17,584 nt of DNA from Microcaldota archaeon (GCA_003660965.1 QMVF01000002.1:1-17584); one strand, 5' to 3'; positions 7,056 to 13,926 are shown, counted from the stretch's first letter. The notes: generated by a model from the letters alone, not told the origin. Made by a program: numbers and translations.

Positions 7056-8148
7056 CATCCATCCTCTGAGTACTTGGTGCTCCAAATCTCCAGAACTGAT
7101 AGTCTGTCTGATAATGCCTAAGCTTCTTGAAGTCTTCCTCTCCCCTTGCCATCTTCTCCTCCACTATGTGCTTGATCGTAGCAACTTTCTCCTCATATGT
7201 AGTGCCTTTTAAATCATGGCCGAATTGCTGATAAATGCTGCAATTACTCATGAATCCGGTAGGGCTGATTCTCAGTTTTTTGCACTTCTTACCTCCACAA
7301 CTGTAATCTGTGGAGAAATTCGGTACAAAACCCATCGTCACGCCATTCTGAACTATTCTCTTGTAATAACACATGGGGTTGTCTCCTTCAACACTTACAT
7401 CCTCAACAGGCCCAAATATGCTTCTTACGAGTTCTATTGCCTGTTGGTTTGAACGGTGTTGGTCATCCACGTATTCCCTATCACCTTGAAATCCACCCTT
7501 TACCAGTTCTATGTACCGAAGTACTATCTGTTTTGGAGCTCTCAAACTCGCAACAAATTCGATCATCGCAGGTATTTCCTCAAAACTCGCTTTCTGCAGA
7601 ACACTGTTTATTTTTGTCAGATCGAAGACTGTAGTCGCCTTTTTTATGGCTCTTATTACCTCCTCGAGAAGGTCTGCACCCGTTATCTGAGCGTACTTAT
7701 TGCGATCGAGCGTATCAAGGCTTATATTAACCCTCTCTATGCCTGCCTCTTTCAATCCTTCTTCCATGGGGTAAAGAAGGGTTCCATTTGTGGAAAGCAT
7801 CTGATGTTTTATTCCCTCTTGTCTTGCCTGGCCTACAAGGTCTATAAAACCTGGAAGTATTGTAGGCTCCCCCCCTGTCCACCTAAGAGAGTAAACACCA
7901 TTTTCAATAGATGCCCTTATCACATCCAAAAGTTCCTCATTAGATATGGACTCAACATCAAATTTTTTCTGCGTTCTGCAATAAACGCATTTTAGGTTGC
8001 AGCCCGGCGTAGAAATTCTCAGGGTATAGCCCGTATCCGGAGCATTTCTTTGTTTGATTCTATCAGTAATCGGTTCTGGTTGCCTTCTCGTTCCCCCACC
8101 GTCAGCCACAGGATGCTGAAAAAGCTGCTTTCCTATTTTGAAACTCAA
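7036..8148 (-). CDS. MoaA-like radical SAM protein, first gene of the thrS operon
   Basis: 370 residues from TTG 8148. Radical SAM motif CNLKCVYC (C50, C54, C57), TGGEPT (91-96), STNGTLL (119-125) and NISLDTL (141-147), the last being characteristic of MoaA and close relatives. A second Fe-S site is suggested by C284, C289 and C303 (C-x4-C-x13-C) with LRISPTGFMSNC; authentic MoaA has C-x2-C-x13-C. MoaA also ends in Gly-Gly, needed for its cyclisation chemistry; this protein ends in DDDKGPK. So it is MoaA-like but probably not the molybdopterin enzyme. Start: GGAGGTGGAT at 8162-8153 precedes the TTG with normal spacing, and a promoter is immediately upstream. No other moa genes lie in the window. 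It heads the operon and may act on the same substrate as the two SPASM enzymes. Confidence 0.85.
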   Translation of the reverse strand: MSFKIGKQLFQHPVADGGGTRRQPEPITDRIKQRNAPDTGYTLRISTPGCNLKCVYCRTQKKFDVESISNEELLDVIRASIENGVYSLRWTGGEPTILPGFIDLVGQARQEGIKHQMLSTNGTLLYPMEEGLKEAGIERVNISLDTLDRNKYAQITGADLLEEVIRAIKKATTVFDLTKINSVLQKASFEEIPAMIEFVASLRAPKQIVLRYIELVKGGFQGDREYVDDQHRSNQQAIELVRSIFGPVEDVSVEGDNPMCYYKRIVQNGVTMGFVPNFSTDYSCGGKKCKKLRISPTGFMSNCSIYQQFGHDLKGTTYEEKVATIKHIVEEKMARGEEDFKKLRHYQTDYQFWRFGAPSTQRMDDDKGPK

Positions 8149-8152
8149 CCCT

Positions 8153-8162
8153 ATCCACCTCC
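8153..8162 (-). promoter_or_regulatory. Shine-Dalgarno deciding the TTG start of the MoaA-like gene
   Basis: GGAGGTGGAT on the minus strand, about 4-7 nt before TTG 8148. No in-frame ATG lies nearby, and the strong site supports a genuine TTG start. Confidence 0.6.
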
Positions 8163-8184
8163 ATAGAACTAGACCAAAATATGG

Positions 8185-8202
8185 CTTTAAAACTATTTAA
8201 AT
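8185..8202. promoter_or_regulatory. Divergent promoter between the radical SAM operon and the membrane protein gene
   Basis: Two overlapping box A candidates, CTTTAAAAC (8185-8193) and CTATTTAAAT (8193-8202), are near-symmetric and so can serve both strands. Leftward, transcription would start about 8160-8170, just before the SD and TTG at 8148. Rightward, it would start near 8220, just before ATG 8232. This placement also shows that an ATG at 8181, which lies upstream of the elements, cannot be the membrane gene's start. Confidence 0.55.
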
Positions 8203-8231
8203 CCTTCACGCCCTTCAGAGATCAAAAGAAT

Positions 8232-9113
8232 ATGACTAAATATGTAGTGGGCGATTTCATGTTCGAATCATTCGGCAGAAGCTGGGAATTGATGAAGAGC
8301 AGCTACTCGGTTCTAAGGAGCGACAAGGAGCTCCTCACCTTCCCCATAATATCGGCAGTTCTGGGCCTAATAGCGGCAATCACTTTCTTCCTCCCCCTCG
8401 TACTCTTCGATCTAACAGACTCAGTACTACTCTACCCAATCGTATTCCTCTTCTACTTCATCTCCTATTTCATAATAATTTTCTTCAACTCAGCCCTAAT
8501 TGGAGCTGCAAGCATAAGGCTGAAGGGCGGCGACCCGACTGTAAAGGATGGAATTAACATAGCAATGGCCAATTTGACAAACATAGCCGCATGGGCAGCA
8601 GTTGCAGCAACAGTTGGAATGATTCTGCGCGCACTTGCAGGCAAGTCCAGAAACAACCTGCTTGGAAGAATCGTAATAGGCCTGATAGGCGGAGCATGGA
8701 GCATCATAACCTACTTCGTAATTCCAGTACTCATATTTGAAAAAGTCGGCCCGCTGGAGGCAATCAAGCGCTCAGCCTACCTAGTTAAAGACCAGTTTGG
8801 AGAGTACATAATTGGGAATATGGGGCTGGGAGCAGCCAACTTCCTCCTCGCAATAGCCGTGTTCATACTGGTGGGCATACCTGCAGCAAGCTTCTACCTT
8901 CTGCTTGGACCAGTGGGCCTGATACCAGCAGTAATTCTCTTTGTAATAGCATTCGTTGCACTTGGCATAGTGATGAGCGCGCTCAATGCCATCTACGTGG
9001 CAGCACTCTACCACTACGCCAAGACAGGGCAGGAGCCTGCAAACTGGAAGATAGGCTCAATTGTGCACTCCATAGCAGAGAAGCAGCCCCAGAAGTGGGG
9101 TGGGATAATATGA
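8232..9113 (+). CDS. Multi-spanning membrane protein, DUF6159-like
   Basis: 293 residues from ATG 8232, or 284 from ATG 8259 (MFESFGRSWELMK), which is where related proteins tend to begin. After a soluble start with the signature SWELMKSSYSVLRSDKELL-FP there are about six hydrophobic segments: two before residue 100, one or two around the conserved AAWAAVAATVGMILRAL and the GGAWSIITYFVIPVL stretch, and two at the C-terminal half, with the cytoplasmic-looking linker VGPLEAIKRSAYLVKDQFGE between. This pattern is shared by uncharacterised archaeal membrane proteins (DUF6159/DUF7847-like); their role is not known. The start is set by the promoter at 8185-8202. Its stop overlaps the ATG (9110) of the next, frame-broken gene, so the two were probably cotranscribed. 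It is GC-richer than the operon to its left. Confidence 0.78.
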   Translation: MTKYVVGDFMFESFGRSWELMKSSYSVLRSDKELLTFPIISAVLGLIAAITFFLPLVLFDLTDSVLLYPIVFLFYFISYFIIIFFNSALIGAASIRLKGGDPTVKDGINIAMANLTNIAAWAAVAATVGMILRALAGKSRNNLLGRIVIGLIGGAWSIITYFVIPVLIFEKVGPLEAIKRSAYLVKDQFGEYIIGNMGLGAANFLLAIAVFILVGIPAASFYLLLGPVGLIPAVILFVIAFVALGIVMSALNAIYVAALYHYAKTGQEPANWKIGSIVHSIAEKQPQKWGGII

Positions 9114-9497
9114 AAAAATCAAGTTGCAGCCATAATCAAACGAAACTCCTGCTGATAGCAGCCCTCATTTCCCGCAGGACATCTACTATGCCTTCACCTT
9201 CCCTGATGAGTGGTACAACGAGCAGTTCAGTGCAGGCGCCCTGCTCACGCAACTGGATGCAGATGGGATACGCGTTGAGCACATGTGGTACAAGCCCGGC
9301 TCCTCATCATGCGGCCTGCTCACAGTTGTGGTCGAGTCCGCCTTCCTCTTAACGCTCGAGCAGGAAGACCCGCGCATAGAGGACTACGGCTTCACAAGAG
9401 TGGACACGCCGAGCCTTGGCTCGTGCCCCTTCTCTTCACCTCCCGCTCCAAACTGCTTTCATTCCTGAAGGGCAAGGAAAGCAGGCGGCTGAAATAG
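9110..9497 (+). pseudogene. Frame-disrupted small exported protein gene
   Basis: ATG 9110 overlaps the previous stop (ATGA) and follows a GGGGTGGGATA Shine-Dalgarno-like site. The first frame gives MKKSS and then a hydrophobic KLLLIAALI, as in a signal peptide or anchor. Coding character then moves to another frame from about 9170, which reads FPQDIYYAFTFPDEWYNEQF and continues sensibly through SSSCGLLTVVVESAFLLTLE to about 9430. A third frame near 9425-9497 reads PLLFTSRSKLLSFLKG and ends at TAG 9495-9497. One extra base in TTT (9168-9170) and one in CCCC (9426-9429) would join them into a protein of about 129 residues. No known family recognised. Either a decayed gene or base-calling indels. 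Confidence 0.5.
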
Positions 9498-9523
9498 TCA
9501 TCCGCATCCTGCTCCTTCGGCTT

Positions 9524-9533
9524 GCTTTTAAAC
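9524..9533 (+). promoter_or_regulatory. Box A of the HEPN gene
   Basis: GCTTTTAAAC, centre about 27 nt upstream of ATG 9556, predicting transcription starting at or next to the start codon (leaderless). No Shine-Dalgarno is present. Confidence 0.5.
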
Positions 9534-9555
9534 GCATCTTTCACCTCTTCTTAAC

Positions 9556-9953
9556 ATGAGCTCAGCCGATACGCCGAAGAAGGCACTGGACGAGGCAAAG
9601 GAATGGCTGGCTACAGCAGAGCTCGCACTTGTCCACTGCAGGAAAAGCGGCCCAGCAGCAGTAGCATGCGCAGAAGCAATACACGCAATAATACGCGCCA
9701 ACGATGCGCTCACAATGCGCCTGCTGAACCGCAAGGCCACAAGGCACGATGACATGCCCTTCCTCTTCCTAGAGCTCATAAGGCAGGCAAGCTAGAGAAA
9801 AGCCACGAGCACTTCCATTCCCTCCTCTCCCACGCCTTGCAGGCAAAAAGCGGCGCCGACTACGGCCGCCTTTCCCTCAATAAAAAGGATGCCGAATATT
9901 TTGTAAAGGGCGCTCAGGAGTTCATAGACTTCGTTTCAACTACTCTATCCTAA
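9556..9953 (+). pseudogene. HEPN-domain protein gene interrupted by a frameshift
   Basis: The first frame (9556-9795) encodes 79 residues: a helical start (KKALDEAKEWLATAELAL), then EAIHAIIRANDALTMRLLNR and RKATRH, an RX4H match to the HEPN ribonuclease motif. It stops at TAG 9793-9795. In another frame, from about 9780 to TAA 9951-9953, the rest of a HEPN helix bundle follows: KLEKSHEHFHSLL, then KKDAEYFVKGAQEFIDFV. One missing base between 9753 and 9793 (frame two is closed by TGA at 9750) explains the break; an extra A in ATAAGG would give LIKAGKLEKSH. HEPN proteins are often toxins or RNases paired with nucleotidyltransferases; no such partner is in the window. Whether the split is real or a sequence error cannot be told here. 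Confidence 0.6.
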
Positions 9954-9972
9954 TCATCACACTCTCTAAAAC

Positions 9973-9980
9973 CTTTATAA
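9973..9980 (+). promoter_or_regulatory. Box A of the nop5-like gene
   Basis: CTTTATAA centred about 27 nt before ATG 10004, the distance from box A to the transcription start, so the message is probably leaderless. This supports 10004 as the true start of the short Nop5-like protein. Confidence 0.6.
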
Positions 9981-10003
9981 TTCTCATATGCCTAACCTAG
10001 TTC

Positions 10004-10783
10004 ATGATTAAACGCAGACGCGACTTTCTGGCAGAAGCCAAGGCAGGCCTGAAGGAGGCCCATGCTTCAAGGGACATACTGCTCTCACACACCGTGAAGG
10101 CGATTTACGAAGTGAACCGAGCAGCCAATTTACTCTATGAAACTCTTACGGAATGGTACGGAGTCTACTTCCCTGAGCTCAAGGTGAGCGAGCCCTCAAC
10201 ATTTGCCAAATTAGTTCAATCAGTAAACCGCGAGCAGTTGGATGTGGAAGACATCAAGGCAATAGTTGGAGAGGCAAAGGCGCGCGAACTTGCAAATAAG
10301 GCAAAATCAAGCACAGGTGCCTCGCTTAAAAAAGAAGACTTGGCCGAGCTTACCAAATTAGGCAAGAAGCTGGAAGACCTTTACGCCTACCGCACCTCAC
10401 TCGAGGAATACCAAACCAAATTAGCAGAGGAAATAGCACCAAACCTCTCACTTCTAGCAGGGCCAGAATTGGCAGCCAAGCTAATAGCAAAAGCCGGCTC
10501 ATTACGCAAACTAGCACTCATGCCTGCTTCCACAATTCAAGTTCTAGGAGCAGAAAAAGCCTTGTTCAAGCACCTTAAGAAGCACACCAAGCCGCCCAAG
10601 CACGGCCTCATCTTCCAGCACGCTTCAATTTCAACCTCACCAAAAGCAATACGCGGCAAGATAGCGCGCTCACTTTCAACTAAGCTAGCCATCTGCGCAA
10701 AGGCTGATGCGTTCACGGGCAACATGATAGCCGAGAAGCTGAAAGCTGAATTTGAGGAAAGGGTTAAGGGATTGAGGGGATGA
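10004..10783 (+). CDS. Short Nop5/Nop56-family protein (Nop domain, no N-terminal fibrillarin-binding domain)
   Basis: 259 residues. Residues 1-145 match the coiled-coil region of archaeal Nop5 (WYGVYFPEL at 51-59). The C-terminal Nop domain carries GPELAAKLI (153-161), MPASTIQVLGAEKALF (173-188), PPKHG (197-201) and RGKIAR (217-222), the residues that contact L7Ae and the box C/D RNA. Archaeal Nop5 is normally about 370-420 residues, with roughly 115 N-terminal residues that bind fibrillarin; those are missing. Because a promoter lies just upstream with leaderless spacing, the short form looks genuine. Nop5 normally scaffolds the box C/D RNP that 2'-O-methylates rRNA; without its N-terminal domain this protein should not recruit fibrillarin in the usual way. 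The missing part could be encoded elsewhere, or this may be a second, specialised paralogue. No fibrillarin gene adjoins it. Confidence 0.88.
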   Translation: MIKRRRDFLAEAKAGLKEAHASRDILLSHTVKAIYEVNRAANLLYETLTEWYGVYFPELKVSEPSTFAKLVQSVNREQLDVEDIKAIVGEAKARELANKAKSSTGASLKKEDLAELTKLGKKLEDLYAYRTSLEEYQTKLAEEIAPNLSLLAGPELAAKLIAKAGSLRKLALMPASTIQVLGAEKALFKHLKKHTKPPKHGLIFQHASISTSPKAIRGKIARSLSTKLAICAKADAFTGNMIAEKLKAEFEERVKGLRG

Positions 10784-10786
10784 GAC

Positions 10787-10949
10787 ATGCCCGTTGAACC
10801 CGGCCCGCTTGCGGTTTGGTTTGTTTGGATGTTTGCATCCCTGTTTTTTGTTCATAACTGATTATGGCGGTCAGCGTTCCCTTGGCATTTTGATGTTCAT
10901 AGGTGGAATACTTGTCGGTATTACTGCCACCATAATTTTCAATAGATAA
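10787..10949 (+). pseudogene. Two-TM small membrane protein gene with a frameshift at a T6 run
   Basis: ATG 10787 starts 3 nt after the nop5-like stop, with a purine-rich SD-like GAGGGGATGAG overlapping that stop. The frame gives 24 residues (MPVEPGPLAVWFVWMFASLF...) and stops at TGA 10859-10861. The +1 frame then reads DYGGQRSLGILMFIGGILVG and ends at TAA 10947-10949. The break coincides with six T at 10844-10849: with five T the frame is continuous (ASLFLFITDYGGQR) and gives a 53-residue hairpin with two membrane helices. No family recognised. A homopolymer error or a real slippage mutation are equally compatible. Confidence 0.5.
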
Positions 10950-10956
10950 ATCTAAC

Positions 10957-13701
10957 CTAGTTGAAAGATGCTTCCACTATTTTCTTTTCTTCTTCTGTAA
11001 GGCCATATATTCTGTAGACTAGCTCATCGATATTTTTCTCTGTCTCTAGGATCTTCTTCGCGATTCTTGTTTTTTCATCTGTTTGTTTATTTCCAATCTC
11101 TGTAGTTTTAGAATATAGTGTTATGATATTTTCTACAAGCTTTTCAATTTCTTTCTGTTTGTTTTGTGAAATATCCTTAATTGGAATTTGAGTGGTGTAT
11201 TGTTTCTTGTATTGAAGATGTCCTCCACGTACGTGTGCTGATTCAAACTTAGCTCTAAAATACCATGATAGTAATTTAGAGTTCAACAATCCCATGAGGT
11301 ATTTGAGTGAATATTTTCTATCTTTGAGGATGACGACGTATGCTTTATTGAGTGAGTAGAAATCCCGTTCATCATAGCAAACAGTTATTCTGTCAGCTAT
11401 TTCTCTTAGAAAAAGTTTTGGTTGTTCAAAATACTCTGAAGACGGGATCGTAGCATATTCTCCTTTAGCCCGATTAATACTATCTTTATTCACATTAACC
11501 CATAATCCTTTCCATTTGTAATAATATCTCTTACAGTCCTTTCCTCTTAGTAGTTTTTTTGAAGAGGTTCCTTCTCTCGAATCCAAAATTAATTTCCTTC
11601 GAATATTCCCTGTATGTATGGTTTCCTTTATCGTGACTATTTCTCCTAATTTCACACAGTCGTGATCTAATTTAGTTAGTATACTTGATTCTTCTTTATT
11701 AAAGGTTATTTTGAAAACAGCCCCCTCGTTTTCCAGAAATTCAGATTGTTTTAGTTCGCTTCGTTCCAAATTTAAAAGATCTTCTTCTGACTTTGCCCTG
11801 AATATCTGTATTTTAGTCGCATCCCTTATATTTTTGAATTTATTTTTTCTAAGGAGGATTATATACGGGTATATAGCTGCATCTTTGAAAACCCGTATAT
11901 TTGAGACGTCGATAATTGATATGATTTGGCATTTATTCAAAATTAGTTTTCTTATCCTCTCTCCATAGCTTGCAATCGTATATTTGTTAGAGGTGATAAA
12001 TCCCAACATGCCGCCTTCTTTTAATAGATCGATACTTTTTTCAAAAAACAGCTGATAAATGTCATACTGTCCAGTTGCACTTTGATAATCCGTTTCGAAA
12101 ATTTTCTTTTCCTTCGGATTTAGTTCTCTATTTCGTATATACGGCGGATTTCCAATCACCACATCAAACCCGCCATTTTTCATTATCTCTTCAAATTCTT
12201 CATTCCAGTTGAATGCCCTCTTTTCCTCACTCAAAGTACTATCAATCAGAGAGTTTCCGCACTTTATGTTCCTGTCCAACTCCGGTAGCTTGTGCTTAGT
12301 CTCAGCGGCCTTCAGGAGCAGGTTCAACCGAGCTATCTCAACTGCTTTCGGATCCAAATCCACTCCGTAAATGTTGTCAGTCAGTATTTTTGATTCAGTA
12401 TTCAGTTTCTGTTGTCCCTTCTCTTTCTTGTAATATTCTTTAATCTCATCAAATGCCTTTATCAAAAACGAGCCTGAACCACACGCAGGATCCAGAACCT
12501 TTATTTTTGCGACTTCTTCTGGCTTCTTGCCCTTCAGCATCTCTCCAAGCGTATTCTTTACTATATACTCGACTATGTACGTCGGCGTATAGTATATTCC
12601 TTGCTCCTTCCGCCTTCCCTTACTTTTCTTAAGTGTCGCCCTTTTAGCAGTCTTTTTCAGAAGCACGCTCAAATACTGCTCGTAAACACTTCCAAGTATG
12701 TCTGCATCTATCGCATCAAAATCATACTTAAGCCCGGTGGGGCTCTCATCAGTTTCCTTGATTATTTGCTCATATATTTCATTATCGATGGTCAGCTTCT
12801 CAGATTCATGTTCTCTGAAAATCCCACTGTTATAAACGTCATCCATCTTCCTGAAAAGCAATCGCAGATACTCCGACAGTTTTTTGCTCTTGTCTGCCCT
12901 CCAGTCTTTAAGTGCTTGATCCAAAACCGGTTCCTCATTTCCACGATCCTCCGCAACGCGTATGAATAAAATCCTGTCAAGTATTCTCTGAACCATCTCG
13001 TCTATATAATCTTTTGCTTCCTGTGGATCTGAAGGTATGTTATTCAGCCTCTTATGAGCTCCAATTCCTTTAGTCAAAAGCCGCCTCCACCTGTACATAT
13101 CTTCTGCCAATAGCTTCGTTATCGGCTCCTTAGGCTTCATCTTTCCATACTGCTTGGCTATCTTCTCAATCAGCCTATCTGCAAACGCAGGTTTGCTAAG
13201 CAGCCATAAATCATCAAAACGTTTAATGAATTCATCAATTCTTAGAGGAACAAAAAGCCTCTTTATTTCCTCTGCCTTATCCCAGTATTCTGCATTATAT
13301 ATCCTTACTTCTTCAAAATTAGTAAGAACGACCCATCTCTTGCTGTTCTGATAGCCATATTCAACCGCCTGCTTTACATGATCATCCAAGTTTTCACTAG
13401 GTTTCTTGGCTTCTAGCAGAAATTGTACCGTTCCGTCGATTTTGAAGGCATAATCTACACGTTTCCTACGCCCGCTTTTCTCTTCTTTTGACATGTCTGT
13501 AAGTAGATTCCATCCTAGTCTACGGAAAAGTTCATCTATCCACTGTTTCGTGTTTTCTTCATTGAAGTTTCTAGGTGGGCCTTGCGGATATTGTTTTCTA
13601 TAATCTTCAATCAGTTCCATTATTTTCTGTTTCGCTTCTTCTTTTGTTAGACGCTCCATTCCCTTACCTTCCAATATTGTGAGTTGTGTTCTAGTGCTCA
13701 T
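10957..13701 (-). CDS. Type IIG-like restriction-modification enzyme (nuclease-methyltransferase-specificity fusion)
   Basis: 914 residues. N-terminal PD-(D/E)xK nuclease: VDYAF (D83) and EAKK (E97, K99). A helical connector leads to the adenine-N6 methyltransferase: YYTP (370-373), motif I DPACGSGSF (404-412), GVDLDPKAVEIA (446-457) and motif IV NPPY (518-521). The last 270 or so residues, with GLLNSKLLSWYF and HVRGGHLQYKKQYT, resemble TaqI/Eco57I-type target recognition. One polypeptide thus methylates and cuts, as in Type IIG systems; no separate hsd genes adjoin. All key motifs are intact. A start at ATG 13659 (900 residues) is possible: AAGGTAAGGGA precedes it, and a box A-like ACTTAAAAGT only about 10 nt before 13701 would put transcription start downstream of 13701. 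Strongly A/T-rich compared with neighbours, suggesting transfer. Confidence 0.9.
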   Translation of the reverse strand: MSTRTQLTILEGKGMERLTKEEAKQKIMELIEDYRKQYPQGPPRNFNEENTKQWIDELFRRLGWNLLTDMSKEEKSGRRKRVDYAFKIDGTVQFLLEAKKPSENLDDHVKQAVEYGYQNSKRWVVLTNFEEVRIYNAEYWDKAEEIKRLFVPLRIDEFIKRFDDLWLLSKPAFADRLIEKIAKQYGKMKPKEPITKLLAEDMYRWRRLLTKGIGAHKRLNNIPSDPQEAKDYIDEMVQRILDRILFIRVAEDRGNEEPVLDQALKDWRADKSKKLSEYLRLLFRKMDDVYNSGIFREHESEKLTIDNEIYEQIIKETDESPTGLKYDFDAIDADILGSVYEQYLSVLLKKTAKRATLKKSKGRRKEQGIYYTPTYIVEYIVKNTLGEMLKGKKPEEVAKIKVLDPACGSGSFLIKAFDEIKEYYKKEKGQQKLNTESKILTDNIYGVDLDPKAVEIARLNLLLKAAETKHKLPELDRNIKCGNSLIDSTLSEEKRAFNWNEEFEEIMKNGGFDVVIGNPPYIRNRELNPKEKKIFETDYQSATGQYDIYQLFFEKSIDLLKEGGMLGFITSNKYTIASYGERIRKLILNKCQIISIIDVSNIRVFKDAAIYPYIILLRKNKFKNIRDATKIQIFRAKSEEDLLNLERSELKQSEFLENEGAVFKITFNKEESSILTKLDHDCVKLGEIVTIKETIHTGNIRRKLILDSREGTSSKKLLRGKDCKRYYYKWKGLWVNVNKDSINRAKGEYATIPSSEYFEQPKLFLREIADRITVCYDERDFYSLNKAYVVILKDRKYSLKYLMGLLNSKLLSWYFRAKFESAHVRGGHLQYKKQYTTQIPIKDISQNKQKEIEKLVENIITLYSKTTEIGNKQTDEKTRIAKKILETEKNIDELVYRIYGLTEEEKKIVEASFN

Positions 13702-13756
13702 GCTACTTTTAAGTTCTTTTTCACATGTTCTGTCTATAGCCTCTAAAAATTCCTGC

Positions 13757-13918
13757 TCAAACCAACGTCAAAAGGACACCAAGGCCTATCAGCCCCCAAC
13801 TCACCATTCTAAAGTTCGTCTTTGCTACTTGGTCCAAGAGAAGGAACAATACGCCTCCTGCAACGAGTATCGCTGGTGTTGATTTGGCAATGAAACTAAA
13901 GCTTACCCCATTTTTCAC
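13757..13918 (-). CDS. Small two-TM membrane protein, 53 residues
   Basis: Frame from GTG 13918 to TGA 13757. The product begins KNGVSFSFIAKSTP and has two hydrophobic stretches, ILVAGGVLFLLL (about 17-28) and WGLIGLGVLLTLV (about 41-53), separated by a short charged loop DQVAKTNFR. Box A ACTTTAAAC (13939-13947) is centred 25 nt upstream of the GTG, suitable for a leaderless start; alternatively the GGAGGTG that contains the GTG acts as a ribosome site, in which case the next codon choice is unclear (ATG GGG TAA is dead). It lies 55 nt upstream of the restriction-modification gene on the same strand and could be cotranscribed. No homology recognised. The hydrophobic hairpin, clean frame and promoter support it, but it is short. 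Confidence 0.5.
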   Translation of the reverse strand: MKNGVSFSFIAKSTPAILVAGGVLFLLLDQVAKTNFRMVSWGLIGLGVLLTLV

Positions 13919-13926
13919 CTCCTCTT

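Noticed and set aside
7456-7995. 179-codon open frame on the + strand
   Set aside because: Antisense to the MoaA-like gene, which has all radical SAM motifs; the translated product has no recognisable features and no start signal.
7036-8148. Calling the first operon gene moaA
   Set aside because: Altered cysteine spacing, no C-terminal Gly-Gly and no molybdopterin genes around it.
8181-8231. ATG at 8181 as start of the membrane protein
   Set aside because: It lies upstream of the box A elements at 8185-8202, so it would not be in the transcript; 8232 or 8259 fits.
10844-10861. Programmed frameshift at the T6 run
   Set aside because: The shift needed is +1 (or one T fewer), the codon phase does not give a classical X XXY YYZ slip site, and no downstream stimulatory structure is evident; an indel is simpler.
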